From Macrotrachela quadricornifera (Eukaryota; Rotifera; Eurotatoria; Philodinida; Philodinidae): a DNA stretch of 64,000 bases. The stretch covers positions 54,234 through 118,233 of the forward strand of contig JAJEKB010001368.1 in assembly GCA_022393335.1 (NCBI GenBank), written 5' to 3'. The notes beneath the pieces are model-generated. The model ran no database searches. It was not told where the DNA came from and saw only the letters and a program-made list of their open reading frames with translations. Every line of letters begins with the position of its first letter. The first letter of the stretch is position 1. Position numbers and translations under genes: made by a program. Below, in pieces: positions 44,878-56,143 of this stretch.

Positions 44878-46421
44878 GTAAGAATTTTTGCTAGTGATTT
44901 AGAAAAACCAAAAGATAGATATATATATATATATTATTTTTCTATAGATTTATAATATTATCTTGTTAGCTATGCATAGCCAACATAGGTCAACAGTTGA
45001 CATTATATGCGGAAAAAAGCATTACTAGACATAGATGACAGTAAGGTTCTGATTCGTACTCTATTAAAATCGTAATGAACATTGAGCCCAAAACTATTTC
45101 TCGAAACGGATAGGCCCAGATCAGCGCCTGAAAACAGATAATCTCATCTCTTATCTATACTGCTTTTTCGCCTAAAGATGGGTTGGACGATCCCGAGTTC
45201 TATATCAGGTCCGTTCTTGATGATATAGACCCAACCATACCCTCCCTACTGGTCGGTAGATTGAACATAGTACAGCTATATGATTAGTCCATGCTACTGC
45301 CATATTGAGGGTAACAGCATCCAATTTCTGCAGCCGTTTTATCAGTGCCTCAACTAGAACCATTATATGGGTAAAGGCAGAGATGGACAACTTTGAGGAT
45401 GTGCCACATCAACTTCACTTATCAATTATAAAACCTCCACTCCAATTCCAGAGTTGAAATTGCCCATCTCTGGATAAAGAATTAAAAGGAGACGTTTCTA
45501 TCAAAATGCCACAAAAATTTAAATTTTTTTGATTATTGTTTACTTGGAAAGACGAAGTAGTAAATTCTTCTCCAACACTGTATAATATCTTAACAGCACT
45601 GTTTCTCTGAGATGCACGCCGCTTTTCTAGAAGCTTTATCCAAAATTCTTGGGAAAATAGTGAGAGAAATCTTTTCCTATAGACTTTGATGCATGCTTGT
45701 TTGTCACTTTCAATGGTGCAAACCGCAGGTCTTTATCTTGCTTCTATAAAAAGTAACTTTAAAAAAATCCTCTCATGCATTAATTCTAAATTCCACTATA
45801 CAAATACTTTTAAAAAATTGTTTTATGTTAGTAGCAGAAGTTACTAAGGTCCATTTTTTTGTGAGATAAGATTCAGAGTAGGGGAAGAAGAGCAAGTGTA
45901 TGCTTGAGCGTGTCTTGAAATCTTATTACAGCTAAAAAATTATCAGTAGATAAATAATTCTTGTATTAAAATAAATCTTCAAAGAATGGATGGTAATATA
46001 GACCTTGTCGAGTGCAAGCACCTACCGCTTAATACTTGAAAATGTTTGCTTTTGTATCTTCTAGTATCTGAACAAGAAACAGCTTTTTTTCTAAAATTAA
46101 AAATCAATCAAGTTCACTATGGCAATTTTCCTAACAGAAAATTAGTTAGTATAATCCATACGAATTAAAATGAAAAATTCATTTATCACTGTAGTACTTC
46201 ATAGTATCATGTTTAATAGCAGATGATATCGCCTGATTTATCACCTCAATGAATGTCTAACTCCAAAACTACAAATAATGTTAATTTCGATGACAGTTTC
46301 ACAGCGAAACTCGATGATTCCGTACAGTTTATAGTACGAGATTACTATATCGAATAGTCAATATTCAAAATTTGTATTCTCCACGTATACTCCTTACATT
46401 ACGTGTCTATTTCTGTTTCAG
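44878..46421 (+). other. Proposed phase-1 intron 1 (1,544 bp) of the ART-ART-TPR-ARH gene
   Basis: Donor gtaaga at 44878 and acceptor ttctgtttcag ending at 46421. It holds a small MITE (45378-45472) and no recognisable coding exon. Confidence 0.45.
45378..45472. repeat. 95-bp MITE with 13-bp inverted ends
   Basis: The ends are cagagatggacaa and the inverse of ttgcccatctctg, with one mismatch. It lies in the proposed first intron. Confidence 0.5.
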
Positions 46422-47882
46422 CAACTGATGAGTTAACCACAAATATTAAGGATCAACATCTTGAACTCTTCTCTCTTATCTGGCTTGACAATAATCCTAG
46501 CAAATGGATATCTAACACTACAGAACAGCAATTGCGCTCGATTATCAATGATTTCCAAAGGTTTCAAGATGTAGAACAATGCCAAAAATATATTCAGCAA
46601 CGATCAGAAAACGATCGAATAGTGATCGTTGTTAGCGGCCGGTTAGGACAAGAAATAGTCCCTTCTATACATAAACTTCGACAAGTTATTTCAATCTATG
46701 TGTATTGTATTAATAAGGAAATTAATGAAGAATGGGCCAATAGATTTGTAAAGGTAAAAGGGGTTGTTGTTCGTCTTAATGAACTCGTTTCTTGTATTCA
46801 ATCTGATCATGAAATCAATAAAATGGTAGAAGAACCATGGTCAATTTATACTTATAAGACTAAGATCAATGCAAATGAATCAACCACTAGTATAAATGGT
46901 CAGTTTATTTTTTTTCAAGTCTTGATGAATTGTCTTCTAAGAGTGAAGTATACTGAGACGGATAAAAAAGAACTTATCAAATGGTGTAAACACCAGTATC
47001 AAAATACTATGGAAGAGATGAATAATATTTATTTTTTTGAAAAGGAGTATTCACCTGATAAAGCGTTATGGTGGTATACAAAAGAAACATTTGTTTATAA
47101 GACTCTTAATGTAGCTCTACGAAAACAAAATATTCATATGATTTTTTTATTTCGTGAATTTATTTCTGATATTCAACGTCAATCAAAAGACTGCTCAGTT
47201 AAACATGCTGTACAAGTTTATCGAGGACAAAGAATATCTACTGATGAACTGAAAACTTTGGAAAGTCTTCGTGGACAATTTATTTCCGTAAAATCATTTT
47301 TTTCTACTAGCATGATTGATAACAAAGCACGTGATTTTCTCAATTTGTCTGAAAGTTCAGAAACTACTCTACCAGTATTATTTGAAATTCATGCCGATCC
47401 TGAGAAAGTCTCTACACAACAATTTGCTGATGTCAGTGCATATAGTAAATTTTTTGCGGAAAAAGAAATACTTTTTATGCCTGGATCAATTTTTCGTTTG
47501 GAAAGCATTGATCGTGGTCTTCCGGGAGAAATATCGATCATACGAATGACTTTATGTAGTGTTACCGAACATGATTTTAATAATATGATTGGTTTTGTGA
47601 AACAACAATATGAGGATGAAGAAATTACTCTTCGAACACTGGGAAAAATATTATGGGACATGGGTGAACGTGATTTGGCTGAAAAATACTTTGGTCGTTT
47701 GATAAATCAACTCTCATTCAATGACATATTACTTGTAGAGTTGTACAAAGATATTGCCAAACTTCAATCTCAAGCTGGCAAACTCGATAAAAGTCTTGAA
47801 TGGCATCAAAAAGCTCTCGCAATTAAAAATCGTCATTCACAAACTTCCCAGCTTAACATTGATGCAGCAAGTAAATCTGTTG
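46422..47882 (+). CDS. Exon 2: second ADP-ribosyltransferase domain plus TPRs
   Basis: Residues 271-757 of the proposed protein. The start is not an ATG; the frame enters through acceptor tttctgtttcag. A first domain (about 285-400: LFSLIWLDNN, DRIVIVVSGRLGQEIVPSIH) is the receiver-like N-terminal module that I associate with rotifer ART-TPR proteins. The ART domain follows (about 430-640) with VYRGQ (R538), SFFSTSM (S565) and FAEKEILFMPG, ExE at E617/E619, so R-S-E is intact. TPR-like helices then begin, for example DMGERDLAEKYFGRLI and AGKLDKSLEWHQKALAIKN. The exon ends at SKSV in phase 1 before donor gtaaga (47883). The ORF continues to 48034, but that tail is not TPR-like and is probably intron. 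Confidence 0.85.
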
Positions 47883-48538
47883 GTAAGATCATTGATAGGA
47901 AATTTATTGTCCATGTCAAAGGTGATATGCGAACTTTGGTTGTAGCTTCATTGACTCCAAAGATTGACTGTCTTTCCTCGACAAGTTTTACATTTGGCAG
48001 TAAGCCAATCTTTCTAGAACTGCACAGAAAATGAATATTTCGATCTTCCAATGATTATTTAGAGTTTTATCTGAGCAGAATATTGAGTGCGGTAGTTATG
48101 TTCAATAAACCATTGCATAGAGAGGCACTTCGAAACTATCAGAAAACGTCGGAAGATAATTGATCATCGTTTTATAAACTTCGAAAAAGATTTTCTCCCC
48201 AGTTTACACTTGTAACACAATTGAATTACAGAAATTTCCCTTTTTCTTTTGCTTGACGGAAAATCGACATTCTTAACTTTTCATCTAGCTGATAATGTAA
48301 AATAATAAGCACTATTGTTCCAGAAGAATGCAATGTATTTCATTCAGTTGAACACATATTTTCTCAGAAACTATTAATACAATTTCTATGGGATGCGAAT
48401 GTGAAGCACTGCATAACTGTTAGTGTTGGTCTTACAAAGATCAATTTTGACTATACACGTATGAGTAACTTCCTCTTCGCAGAATAGATGGCAATTCTCA
48501 ATACAGAATCGTACATGAACATTTCAACATTATTTTAG

Positions 48539-48751
48539 AAAATAATTCGGAAGTTATCGATAGTCAAATTATCGATGATCTAAACATCGAACAACAAAAA
48601 CTGTCTAAATCTGCAGTTCAAATGATTGAAACAGCGACGGCTAATGAACCAACCAACATTGTCAAAACAAGCAATATTCAACAAGAAAAGGATTTGACAT
48701 TCAATGTTCCGTCAAATGATACTGTTCATCCAGCATGTCAGTTTCGTACAG
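48539..48751 (+). CDS. Exon 3: linker between TPRs and the hydrolase
   Basis: Bounded by acceptor attattttag and donor gttagc, phase 1 at both ends. It encodes about 70 hydrophilic residues with no stop: NNSEVIDSQIIDDLNIEQQ and later TNIVKTSNIQQEKDLTF. No domain is recognised; it is likely a flexible linker. The open frame and matched phases are the only support. Confidence 0.55.
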
Positions 48752-48967
48752 GTTAGCAAATAAGTGCTATTCTCTTATTTAAAATTTATTTTTTCAATTA
48801 AAAATGCCATTTTATTTCGTTATCTGTCAGTATAGAAAACAAGTGATAGTGTAATTTATTCTAAAAAAAAACAAAATCTCAGAGACGTTCTCATAAAGAT
48901 AATTTCACTTTTTAATCAATAAAGAAATAATTATATAGTTCTCTGACTATAATTGTCATATTTCTAG

Positions 48968-49224
48968 ATAAAAATTGGCTCAATTGTCAGTTTCATATCA
49001 ATAATAACTCAATAATAAGGCCGGATGAAATTGAAAACATAATGGATGAACCAAATGATTCCATCGATGAAAATGTTTTAAATCGTATTCAAGGTTCTAT
49101 GATTGGTTTAGCATTAGGTGATGCCCTTGGTGCTCTTGCAAAAGGTCGATCACATCAATATTTAGTTCATTATCCAGTCACTGATCTTCAATGTGGAGGC
49201 ACATGGAATCTTGTGAAAGGACAG
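48968..49224 (+). CDS. Exon 4: start of the ADP-ribosylglycohydrolase domain
   Basis: Enters in phase 1 after tttctag and ends in phase 0 at ggacag/gtaatt. It encodes KNWLNCQF... then, from residue 854, the hydrolase: VLNRIQGSMIGLALGDALGA (typical ARH/DraG opening) and QCGGTWNLVKGQ. A separate hydrolase gene could start at the ATG at 49042. The upstream in-frame codons without stop, back to a good acceptor, favour the fusion. Confidence 0.75.
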
Positions 49225-49522
49225 GTAATTTTTAGAGATAAATATTAGCGTCATGTATACAGTCTCATAAAAAGTGATAAGAAGTCATTTTAGTTTCAGA
49301 ACAAACGATGAGACTTACATATATTAGCTTTTAAAAAAGAAATTTTAAAGCAGCGGAAGGCGTTTCTTTCGCTAATTAGTATCATCATCCTACGAAATAT
49401 ATTTCTGCGATAATTTTCAAACAACTCAACACTATTGAGCTTTACTCTGAGACATATAAAAAAAAATAGCAGTAGACAAGCTGTTGAAATTTGTATGAAA
49501 TAAGAAAGAATATATGTTCTAG

Positions 49523-50431
49523 TTCACCGACAATACTTCCATGGCCCTATGCTTAGCTACTTCATTGATTGCTCGACGTAGTTTCATTCTCTATGATCAA
49601 TTAGTTCGGTACAAATGGTGGTTTAGGTTAGGATACATGTCATCGACCTATCAATGTTTTGCTATTGGAGAATCAATGAAACAATCATTATATGAATTTG
49701 AACGTCGTCAAGAGCAATATGCCAATGAATGGGGTATTCCAATGGAAGATATAGATTATCTCTCTGAACCTGAACGATTAAGACAATTCAATATCAGTTG
49801 CGTTGAGAAGGAAGTCACGGACAATAAAGCTCTTGTTCGTCTTGCACCGGTCCCACTCTTTTTCTATAGATTTCCTCAAGCAGCTATAATATATTCAGGT
49901 CAAAGTGGACAAGTCACCCATGGAGATAGTAAAGTATACGATGCATGTCGTTACTATGGTAGTTTGATTGTTGCTGCTCTTCATGGTTATACAAAAGAAC
50001 AAATACTTGATAATGAATTTTACTCGAAACATAAATTTTGGTTTAATAACATCGAACTTGATCCTAGTATAGAGTCAGTTGCTAAAGGATCATATAAGAA
50101 AAATGGCTATGATGATGGTATTCGAGGTACAGATAATATTGTTAATGCTCTAGAAGCTGCGTTATGGGTATTTTGGTCGGATGAAGATTCATTTGAAAAA
50201 GGTGCTTTAGCTGCTGTCAATCTTGGTGATGATACAGATGCAATAGCTTCTATCTATGGACAATTAGCTGGTGCTTATTATGGTTACCAAAGATTACCTC
50301 AGCATTGGTTGAAATATGTTTATGCGAAAAAATTCATGGAAAAACTTAGCACATGGATTGCATATGAAGGTGAATGTTGTCAAAAAAGACATGAAGCTTT
50401 TGCTGCACAATTTATAGCAAATAAAAACTGA
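49523..50431 (+). CDS. Exon 5: main ADP-ribosylglycohydrolase (ARH/DraG-like) domain
   Basis: Phase 0 entry after ttctag. The exon begins FTDNTSMALCLATSLIARR, directly continuous with KGQ of exon 4. Predicted to remove ADP-ribose from proteins or free conjugates in a Mg2+-dependent reaction. Conserved parts: LVRYKWWFRLGYMSST, RLAPVPLFFYR, SGQVTHGDSKVYDACRYYGS, VNALEAALWVFWSDEDSFEKG, and the C-terminal metal-site block AVNLGDDTDAIASIYGQLAG. The first metal motif, normally T-D-D-T, reads T-D-N-T (916-919), which may weaken metal binding. The stop is at 50431, residue 1216 of the proposed fusion. Confidence 0.88.
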   Translation, partial: FTDNTSMALCLATSLIARRSFILYDQLVRYKWWFRLGYMSSTYQCFAIGESMKQSLYEFERRQEQYANEWGIPMEDIDYLSEPERLRQFNISCVEKEVTDNKALVRLAPVPLFFYRFPQAAIIYSGQSGQVTHGDSKVYDACRYYGSLIVAALHGYTKEQILDNEFYSKHKFWFNNIELDPSIESVAKGSYKKNGYDDGIRGTDNIVNALEAALWVFWSDEDSFEKGALAAVNLGDDTDAIASIYGQLAGAYYGYQRLPQHWLKYVYAKKFMEKLSTWIAYEGECCQKRHEAFAAQFIANKN

Positions 50432-50786
50432 CATTTTTTTCCAGAAAGCTAAAATAATTTTGAAGATGTCTTGCATCTACTTAATTAATAAAAAAATATC
50501 ATCGAATTATTTTGTATATATACATAAGCATGTGTGATCAATTATTTTGATCTGCAGATTATTTCTGTGTTCATTCAGTAATTGACGCTTAACTTAATGA
50601 GGATCATCCCAAAATAGTAATATATTTTTTTGTATAATGTTTCAGTAAAAAGTGAAGTAAAGATTTATTGATAAAATATGAATGTTAAAGTGAACTGTAT
50701 ATTTGAAAGTTACGCTCAGTGTTCACTTTTTTTTGGTTAAGAATTTGTTAACTCTCTTGTGTGCTTTGTAATGAAAATGTTCTGGT

Positions 50787-52466
50787 TTAGTCATATTCTT
50801 CTAAACTAATATAGTCAGGTTTTTCCGATTTCGTCGGAGAATATAACCTTTTCTTCTCTGCAATATACTGCTTTCGTATAAGAATATAGATTACAATAAT
50901 CCAAAGTCCTTCGAGACCATTGAAAATATTGAAAAGCCAAGCAAAAATGGTTGCTGCCGATTTATTAACAGCTGCTGTGATTGGACCAAGCACCCAACTA
51001 ATGCCTTGTGTTATACTTGAAGATATTAGGATAATTACAATTTTCTTTTGTCTCTGACTGTTATATTTGTAATTAGGTGACCAGATAAACACATTAAACA
51101 TGGTTTTTAAATAGATACCAATCAGGATGAGATTGACAACAATCAATGATACGACGGGTAGGATGAGGAAGTAAATATTTTGTTCTTGAGTGAACCAACA
51201 AAGTTTGCCGCTATATATTTCAATGATACGTAAATTAGGATTTGAATGCAAGCCAACAACCAACAAAGTCCACAGAGTTGCAACGACTAGCGAAGCTACT
51301 AGAAGAAACTTAAGTAGCTTCAAAGATTTTCGACGTTGTGCAAGTATATATACTAGCCTTTCCGCTGTTTCCTTCTGTGGAGTGAAAACTGCATCTACTC
51401 TTGGCGTATATAGATCTGGTTTACCGAGGTTATGATTGATACCCCAGTAATTGAAATAGCCGATCGATGTTTTGATACACAACATCAAGATAAGGAGAAA
51501 GTAGACAATAAACATCAAGGCACTCGCACTCTTAAAACATTTTTTTTCTTTGTGATTAGTGTCAGTACTATGTTTGCGAACAGTGGATCCAAGAGCAATG
51601 TAGAAAATGAAAAGCAGCATACTAGTTGCGTGTGAGATCAAAGGTGTCAGACTGGTTGCTTCTATACGAACAGTTGGATCAATAATACGTGTGACGAATA
51701 TATGAATAATAACAGCTAAAAAGCAGATAATCGAAATGATCTGGAAAGCCATAGAAGCAATGTCTTCGCTGTCAAGTTTGGAAGTACTGTTGCGATTAGG
51801 TCGCCAAATAAGAGCAAATGATGTCAAATGACTGCAAGAGCATTCATAACGAGAAAATGCAGAATTGAAAATATATGGTGTACAACCCGATTCACTCCAG
51901 GTAGATTGGGTGTCATTCCAAAAAGAACAAAAATAATGTGCAGCCACATTGGCTGGGTAAGTTTCTTGGAAGAATAGGGATATATTCATCTGTCTCGTCG
52001 GTGTTCCATTAATATCAGCCACAATAACTGGTGATGCTACTTTTTCCTCTTGATCATCTTTCAAGCGGCGATAATCGATAGGATCATAGATGATTACCAT
52101 CTTCAGACGTGTGACACCTTCTAATGAATTGGGATCAATAACAGCTGCAGCCGCTATGTCATTCGTATTTATCTGATCGTTCGACTTTTCCCGTATGATT
52201 TGACCTCCAATATTGGTTATAAATGCTGCACCAATTGTTAAATCATCTGCATCTTTTTGTTCCTGAACCATGACAAACGCAGACGTTTCATTGACGATGA
52301 CTGGTATGTTGAGACGATTTAAAATTTCATCTACTTCATTTGGTACCAATGGGTTGTTAATGATTTCTGTGTTTGCAAGAGAAGCATAAGAGAAATAGCT
52401 GACTAAATTTGAAACAAGATCATGTTCATTTGTTTGGTTGTCACGAAGAACGTTCAATGCCATATT
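50787..52466 (-). CDS. Last exon of a predicted adhesion GPCR: GAIN/GPS and 7TM domain
   Basis: Encodes 559 residues. The ectodomain part (1-225) resembles a GAIN region and ends in a GPS motif: C in SGCTPY, then YECSCSHLTSFALIWRPN, with the predicted autoproteolytic site between His-Leu and Thr/Ser. Seven hydrophobic helices follow, such as MAFQIISIICFLAVIIHIFV, FIVYFLLILMLCIKT, LILPVVSLIVVNLILIGIYL and WLFNIFNGLEGLWIIVIYIL (family B2 style). The tail is short (about 30 residues, ending ISLEEYD). The exon is entered in phase 0 at catcatag/aatatg. It could be a shorter gene starting at the ATG (52463), but no signal peptide is present there, which favours the multi-exon model: 59643-59499, 58177-57740, 56143-55563, 54885-54442, 53377-53262, 52466-50787. 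Confidence 0.85.
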   Translation of the reverse strand, partial: NMALNVLRDNQTNEHDLVSNLVSYFSYASLANTEIINNPLVPNEVDEILNRLNIPVIVNETSAFVMVQEQKDADDLTIGAAFITNIGGQIIREKSNDQINTNDIAAAAVIDPNSLEGVTRLKMVIIYDPIDYRRLKDDQEEKVASPVIVADINGTPTRQMNISLFFQETYPANVAAHYFCSFWNDTQSTWSESGCTPYIFNSAFSRYECSCSHLTSFALIWRPNRNSTSKLDSEDIASMAFQIISIICFLAVIIHIFVTRIIDPTVRIEATSLTPLISHATSMLLFIFYIALGSTVRKHSTDTNHKEKKCFKSASALMFIVYFLLILMLCIKTSIGYFNYWGINHNLGKPDLYTPRVDAVFTPQKETAERLVYILAQRRKSLKLLKFLLVASLVVATLWTLLVVGLHSNPNLRIIEIYSGKLCWFTQEQNIYFLILPVVSLIVVNLILIGIYLKTMFNVFIWSPNYKYNSQRQKKIVIILISSSITQGISWVLGPITAAVNKSAATIFAWLFNIFNGLEGLWIIVIYILIRKQYIAEKKRLYSPTKSEKPDYISLEEYD

Positions 52467-53261
52467 CTATGATGAATATATCGCAAAAATCCTTATAACA
52501 CTATTTAAAAAAAACTTTTAAAGAACAGTTATAGACATTTTCCCCACCCTCAAAATTTTATTAAAGTGTTTTGTAATGGAAAACAATGATCCAATAATTT
52601 ATTATTGCTTTAAAGAATTGTAGGACAGTTTATTAACGATAGTCCGATATTTCATACGGATATTTTGAACACAACTGTATTTTTATTAATCTCATAACTT
52701 TTACATAGGAAAGATCAACTTGGGATCATACTACCTTACATATTTTCAATAGAAACTTTGCCACCTATGTTTGGATCAGTTTCAGCAAGAGAGTATCAAG
52801 AATCGTGAGAAAACAAATCTTGGACGCGGTTTAGTATAGCTCTCACAAAACATCATGTCCGTGTTCGATTTTCCACGTCCCACCCCCAACCAGCTTCATA
52901 GCAAAACCTCAAAGGGTGATGGTGTAGCGTGAGGCTTTGTCTTAAGAGCGGAGTGATAGTAAAGATGCGAAGAGTGAAACATAGACTTAATGTTTTGTGG
53001 GGAGCTACACTGAACCGCGCCCCAAAATCTATGACTTGGAAATATTTTTAAAACTTATTTTATATTGAAATAAAACGATAAGATGACACATTTTGTTGTT
53101 TAATTTTTTTCCATGTCAATAAACTCTTTTAACTCTAAATCTTAGCAATCGCTGTATTTCGTACACATAAGAATATTTCGGCCTTCTACTCATTTTACAT
53201 TAGCATTAAGATGGAATATCCTTCATTGCCACTAATAGAATTAAACAACATCATTTATTAC
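52467..53261 (-). other. Proposed last intron of the adhesion GPCR gene
   Basis: Minus-strand donor gtaataaatg at 53261 and acceptor catcatag ending at 52467. No coding block is seen inside. Confidence 0.4.
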
Positions 53262-53377
53262 CTGTCCAACGACATTGGGAAAGCAGGCACCATTGATTTC
53301 TACGAACGATGAGTTGCACGGAATGATAGGTGGTATTGTAATCACTTGCGTAAAGGTTGTTGGTGCAGTTGTGCGTT
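53262..53377 (-). CDS. Small exon 5 of the adhesion GPCR gene
   Basis: A 116-bp open block between acceptor gtacatag and donor cag/gtaata. It encodes TTAPTTFTQVITIPPIIPCN followed by SSFVEINGACFPNVVGQ. Entry is phase 1 and exit phase 0, exactly the change needed to join the repeat exons (phase 1) to the 7TM exon (phase 0). The Thr/Pro-rich start continues the Thr-rich linkers of the repeat exons. The two cysteines suggest a small extracellular segment. Confidence 0.6.
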
Positions 53378-54441
53378 CTATGTACATATATGCATATATG
53401 AAAGCTCAATGTTTATACGAAAAAATACGATATCATATATTTTTTCTTCAAGTCTTATAATGCGACTAAATCAACAAAAATGCAATAGTGTTCATCTATC
53501 ACAGAGGATTTCTAAGCAATATTTTACTGAAATCTGTCGCTCAAGAAAAAACAAATGAGAAAGCGTAGTTTTTCCCTTAGACTTCAATCGTGACATGTAC
53601 GATTGGTTGATCGAGGCGTTTAACAGGAGTTTTCAGTCTGCAAGAACATTTGTAGGTTTGAGATAAACTTTTTGTTTCTAATTCTATCTGGGTGCATGCT
53701 ATGCTTATTTTCTTCGTGTTTCATCTAATTTTTGTCAATAAAATAGCTGCAAATGCATATAATATTTTGCAAAAAATGTCTTTATAAGACTTCTTAGAAA
53801 TTGTCACACAATGCCTAGCAAAGCTACAGATTTTCTGCCAATAAAAAAAAGGCAGAAAAATCTTAGAAATTACTGTCCATTCAAAAATAAAAGGCGGATG
53901 GATATTTTTTCGAATAACTTTCTATAGAAACAAGATCGAGAGCTGAGGCTTTCGCTATTTGAAAGAGAACAATTTTGTCTATCAACATATAAATAAAGAA
54001 TAGATTTTATTTGAAAAATGTATCTCTAGAAAGATATCCAAAATGTCTATTGAGAATGCACCTATTGGTCTAGTATTAACTGACCATATTTTAATATGTG
54101 GTAATGCACCTGAAAATTCTCTTTCGAATCGCGAAAGCAGCAGCTACCTATCTTGTTTCTATCAAATGTTATTCAACTAATATTTACTCGCTGTTTATTT
54201 TGAAATGGGTAGCAGTTGTCGGATAACTTTCCAGAAAAAGTTTCAGATCTTTCGCATAAAGTATTGAAAAGTTTGGTTGAATCCAGCCTTCATCTGATCA
54301 TTAAGCGAGACTCTGACAGAAACTATATGTTAAATTGATATCGAAAGTGCTTGAGGTCTACATAACAGTTCCAAACACTTAAATAATATAATTGAGATGC
54401 AAGCGTGATTGTCGTTGAATACTTATTATATTTCTACTCAC
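53378..54441 (-). other. Proposed intron 4 of the adhesion GPCR gene
   Basis: About 1.06 kb between ectodomain exon 4 and the small exon. No domain is recognised. Confidence 0.35.
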
Positions 54442-54885
54442 TGGTTGTGGTTGAGGTGTCTACGCACGACGGTGTTAGTATTCCATTAATGCTCATACCA
54501 AAAAAATCGACCATGGTTGGACCGGATCCAACAATCGTGAATGTTCCGCGCCAACATGATCGATATGATGTACAAACTAAAACGTACGTTGTTTCAGCTT
54601 TAAGCGTATAAACAATCCGGAACTGGTAAGAGCCATCTGTGTCATCATCGTATGCGACCAGATTGCCTGGTGGATTTGATGGATCGAACTTATGAATGTA
54701 TAAATATCCATAAATATCAAATGAACTTTTGCTTGTGAATGTATATGTACCTGTTATATTCACAGTTACTTGGATTGCTTCAAAATGAAAGATGATCTGT
54801 GGTGATAAAACGTTGTATCGTCGAAAAGTGGAGCTGTTAGAAGTTAATGCACTCGAATAATTCGATGTCACAATATTGTTATTAC
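54442..54885 (-). CDS. Ectodomain repeat exon, copy 3 (most diverged)
   Basis: A 444-bp phase 1-1 exon encoding a ~130-residue beta-rich module: YSSALTSNSSTF at the start, VNITGTYTFTSKSSFDIYGY, YDDDTDGSYQFRIVY, TYVLVCTSYRSCW and GSGPTMVDFFGMSIN, then a Thr-rich tail (DTSTTT). Length, strand order and the central T-Y-F-x-S-x-S-x-F-D-x-Y-G-Y-L-Y pattern with a Tyr/Asp-rich turn resemble bacterial pre-peptidase (PPC)-like beta sandwiches. This is a resemblance, not an assignment. Several N-x-S/T sites (NYS, NSS, NIT) fit an extracellular, glycosylated location. Acceptor ttttaaatag, donor gtgagt. Confidence 0.75.
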
Positions 54886-55562
54886 CTATTTAAAATAGAA
54901 CATTAAATATTCGAGGATAAATTTATTTTAGCAGATGAAATCGATTGGATGAGACTTTCGACTTATCTAATTAATATAAAACGTATGTCAATATGAAGGT
55001 ATGAAGATGTGTTAGTACTCGTTCTACCTATGATCATCCACTTTACATGATAAATAAGTTCTACTAATACTAAGATGCGCAGTTATCTGCGTCGCAGGTC
55101 GACAAGTGAGTCTGTCTATAATCTCAACTGATACCGAACCGAAGGAAAACCGTGTATATTATCAAGTGATCAATACTGACTTCTATTCGCAAGCAAGTGT
55201 GATTTATCGGGAATTGCTGTCAGATAATGAGGCATTTTTCACCAAAAACACTTTTCATTGAAGGGAATCGAACGGGTGTTGAAAATATCGCGAATTTAAT
55301 CAAGATTTCCGATTATTTTCAAAAGTGAAGAGGGCTGAGATTTCGCAGAAACTTGGGTGTCTCTTCAAATTTTGGTAGGAATCACAACGTACCACCCTTC
55401 ACGTGATGTTTAACGCCGGTTCTATCATAGATTATTTGTTAAATTGATAACGAAAGTCTTCGAAGCCTACCGAACTGTTTCAGATACTTCTTCAAAAAAA
55501 AAATATATACACTTAAGATTCGAGCATGCTTGTCATAGAGCACCCACTAGATTTCTACTCAC

Positions 55563-56143
55563 TGGTAGTGGTTGAGGTGGTCGCCGTCGAAGTAGTCGTC
55601 GTGGGGCTGGTAGTCGTTGAGGTGGTTGTTGTGAGGCTGGTAGTTGNNNNNNNNNNGTAGTTGCTGAGGTGGTTGTTGTGAGGCTGGTAGTCGTTGAGGT
55701 GGTCGTCATTAAGGTGGCCATGCACGTCTGTGTTATTGTTCCATTAATGATCATACCAAAAAAATCTGTCATCGTTGGACCGGATACAACGATCGTGAAA
55801 TTTCCAGGTACACATGAGGCATATGATGTGCAAACCAAAACGTACTTTGTTTCAGCTTCAAGTGTATAAATAATTCGGAACTGTAAAGAGCCATCTGCGT
55901 CATCATCGTATACGAGCAGATTACCTAATGGATTTGATGGATCGAAATTATTAATGTATAAATATCCATAAATATCAAATGAACTTTCGCTTCTGAATGT
56001 ATATTTGCCTGTTATATTCACAGCTACTTGGATTGCTTCAAAATAATAGATAGCCTCTGGTGATCCAGGACGGTATCGTGAAAAAGTGGAACTGTTAGAA
56101 GTTAATGCACTCGAATAATTCGATGTCACAATATTGCTATTAC
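55563..56143 (-). CDS. Ectodomain repeat exon, copy 2, with assembly gap
   Basis: Same module as copy 3 and nearly identical to copy 1 over the domain (YSSALTSNSSTF, VNITGKYTFRSESSFDIYGY, YDDDADGSLQFRIIY, TYVLV replaced by KYVLVCTSYASC). The C-terminal Thr-rich linker is much longer here (repeated TTTTS units) and contains 10 N at 55647-55656. The frame after the N run is shifted relative to the Thr-rich reading and to the phase-1 donor (acca/gtgagt at 55562). The true missing length should therefore be 2 modulo 3 rather than 10. Apparent basic-proline residues in a naive translation (QLPASQQPPQR) are an artefact of this. Confidence 0.75.
55647..55656. other. Assembly gap (10 N) inside a Thr-codon repeat
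   Basis: The flanking plus-strand sequence is ggtagttg / gtagttgctgaggtgg, a tandem repeat that encodes the Thr/Ser linker on the minus strand. Collapse of this repeat is the likely reason for the gap. Confidence 0.95.

Noticed and set aside
47883..48034. C-terminal tail of the second ART exon ORF as coding
   Set aside because: It starts at a consensus gtaaga donor and does not continue the TPR pattern; the phase fits the next exon instead.
55533..55646. Basic-proline C-terminus (QLPASQQPPQR region) of the second repeat exon
   Set aside because: Frame artefact caused by the wrong size of the 10-N gap; the neighbouring frame continues the Thr/Ser linker to a proper donor.
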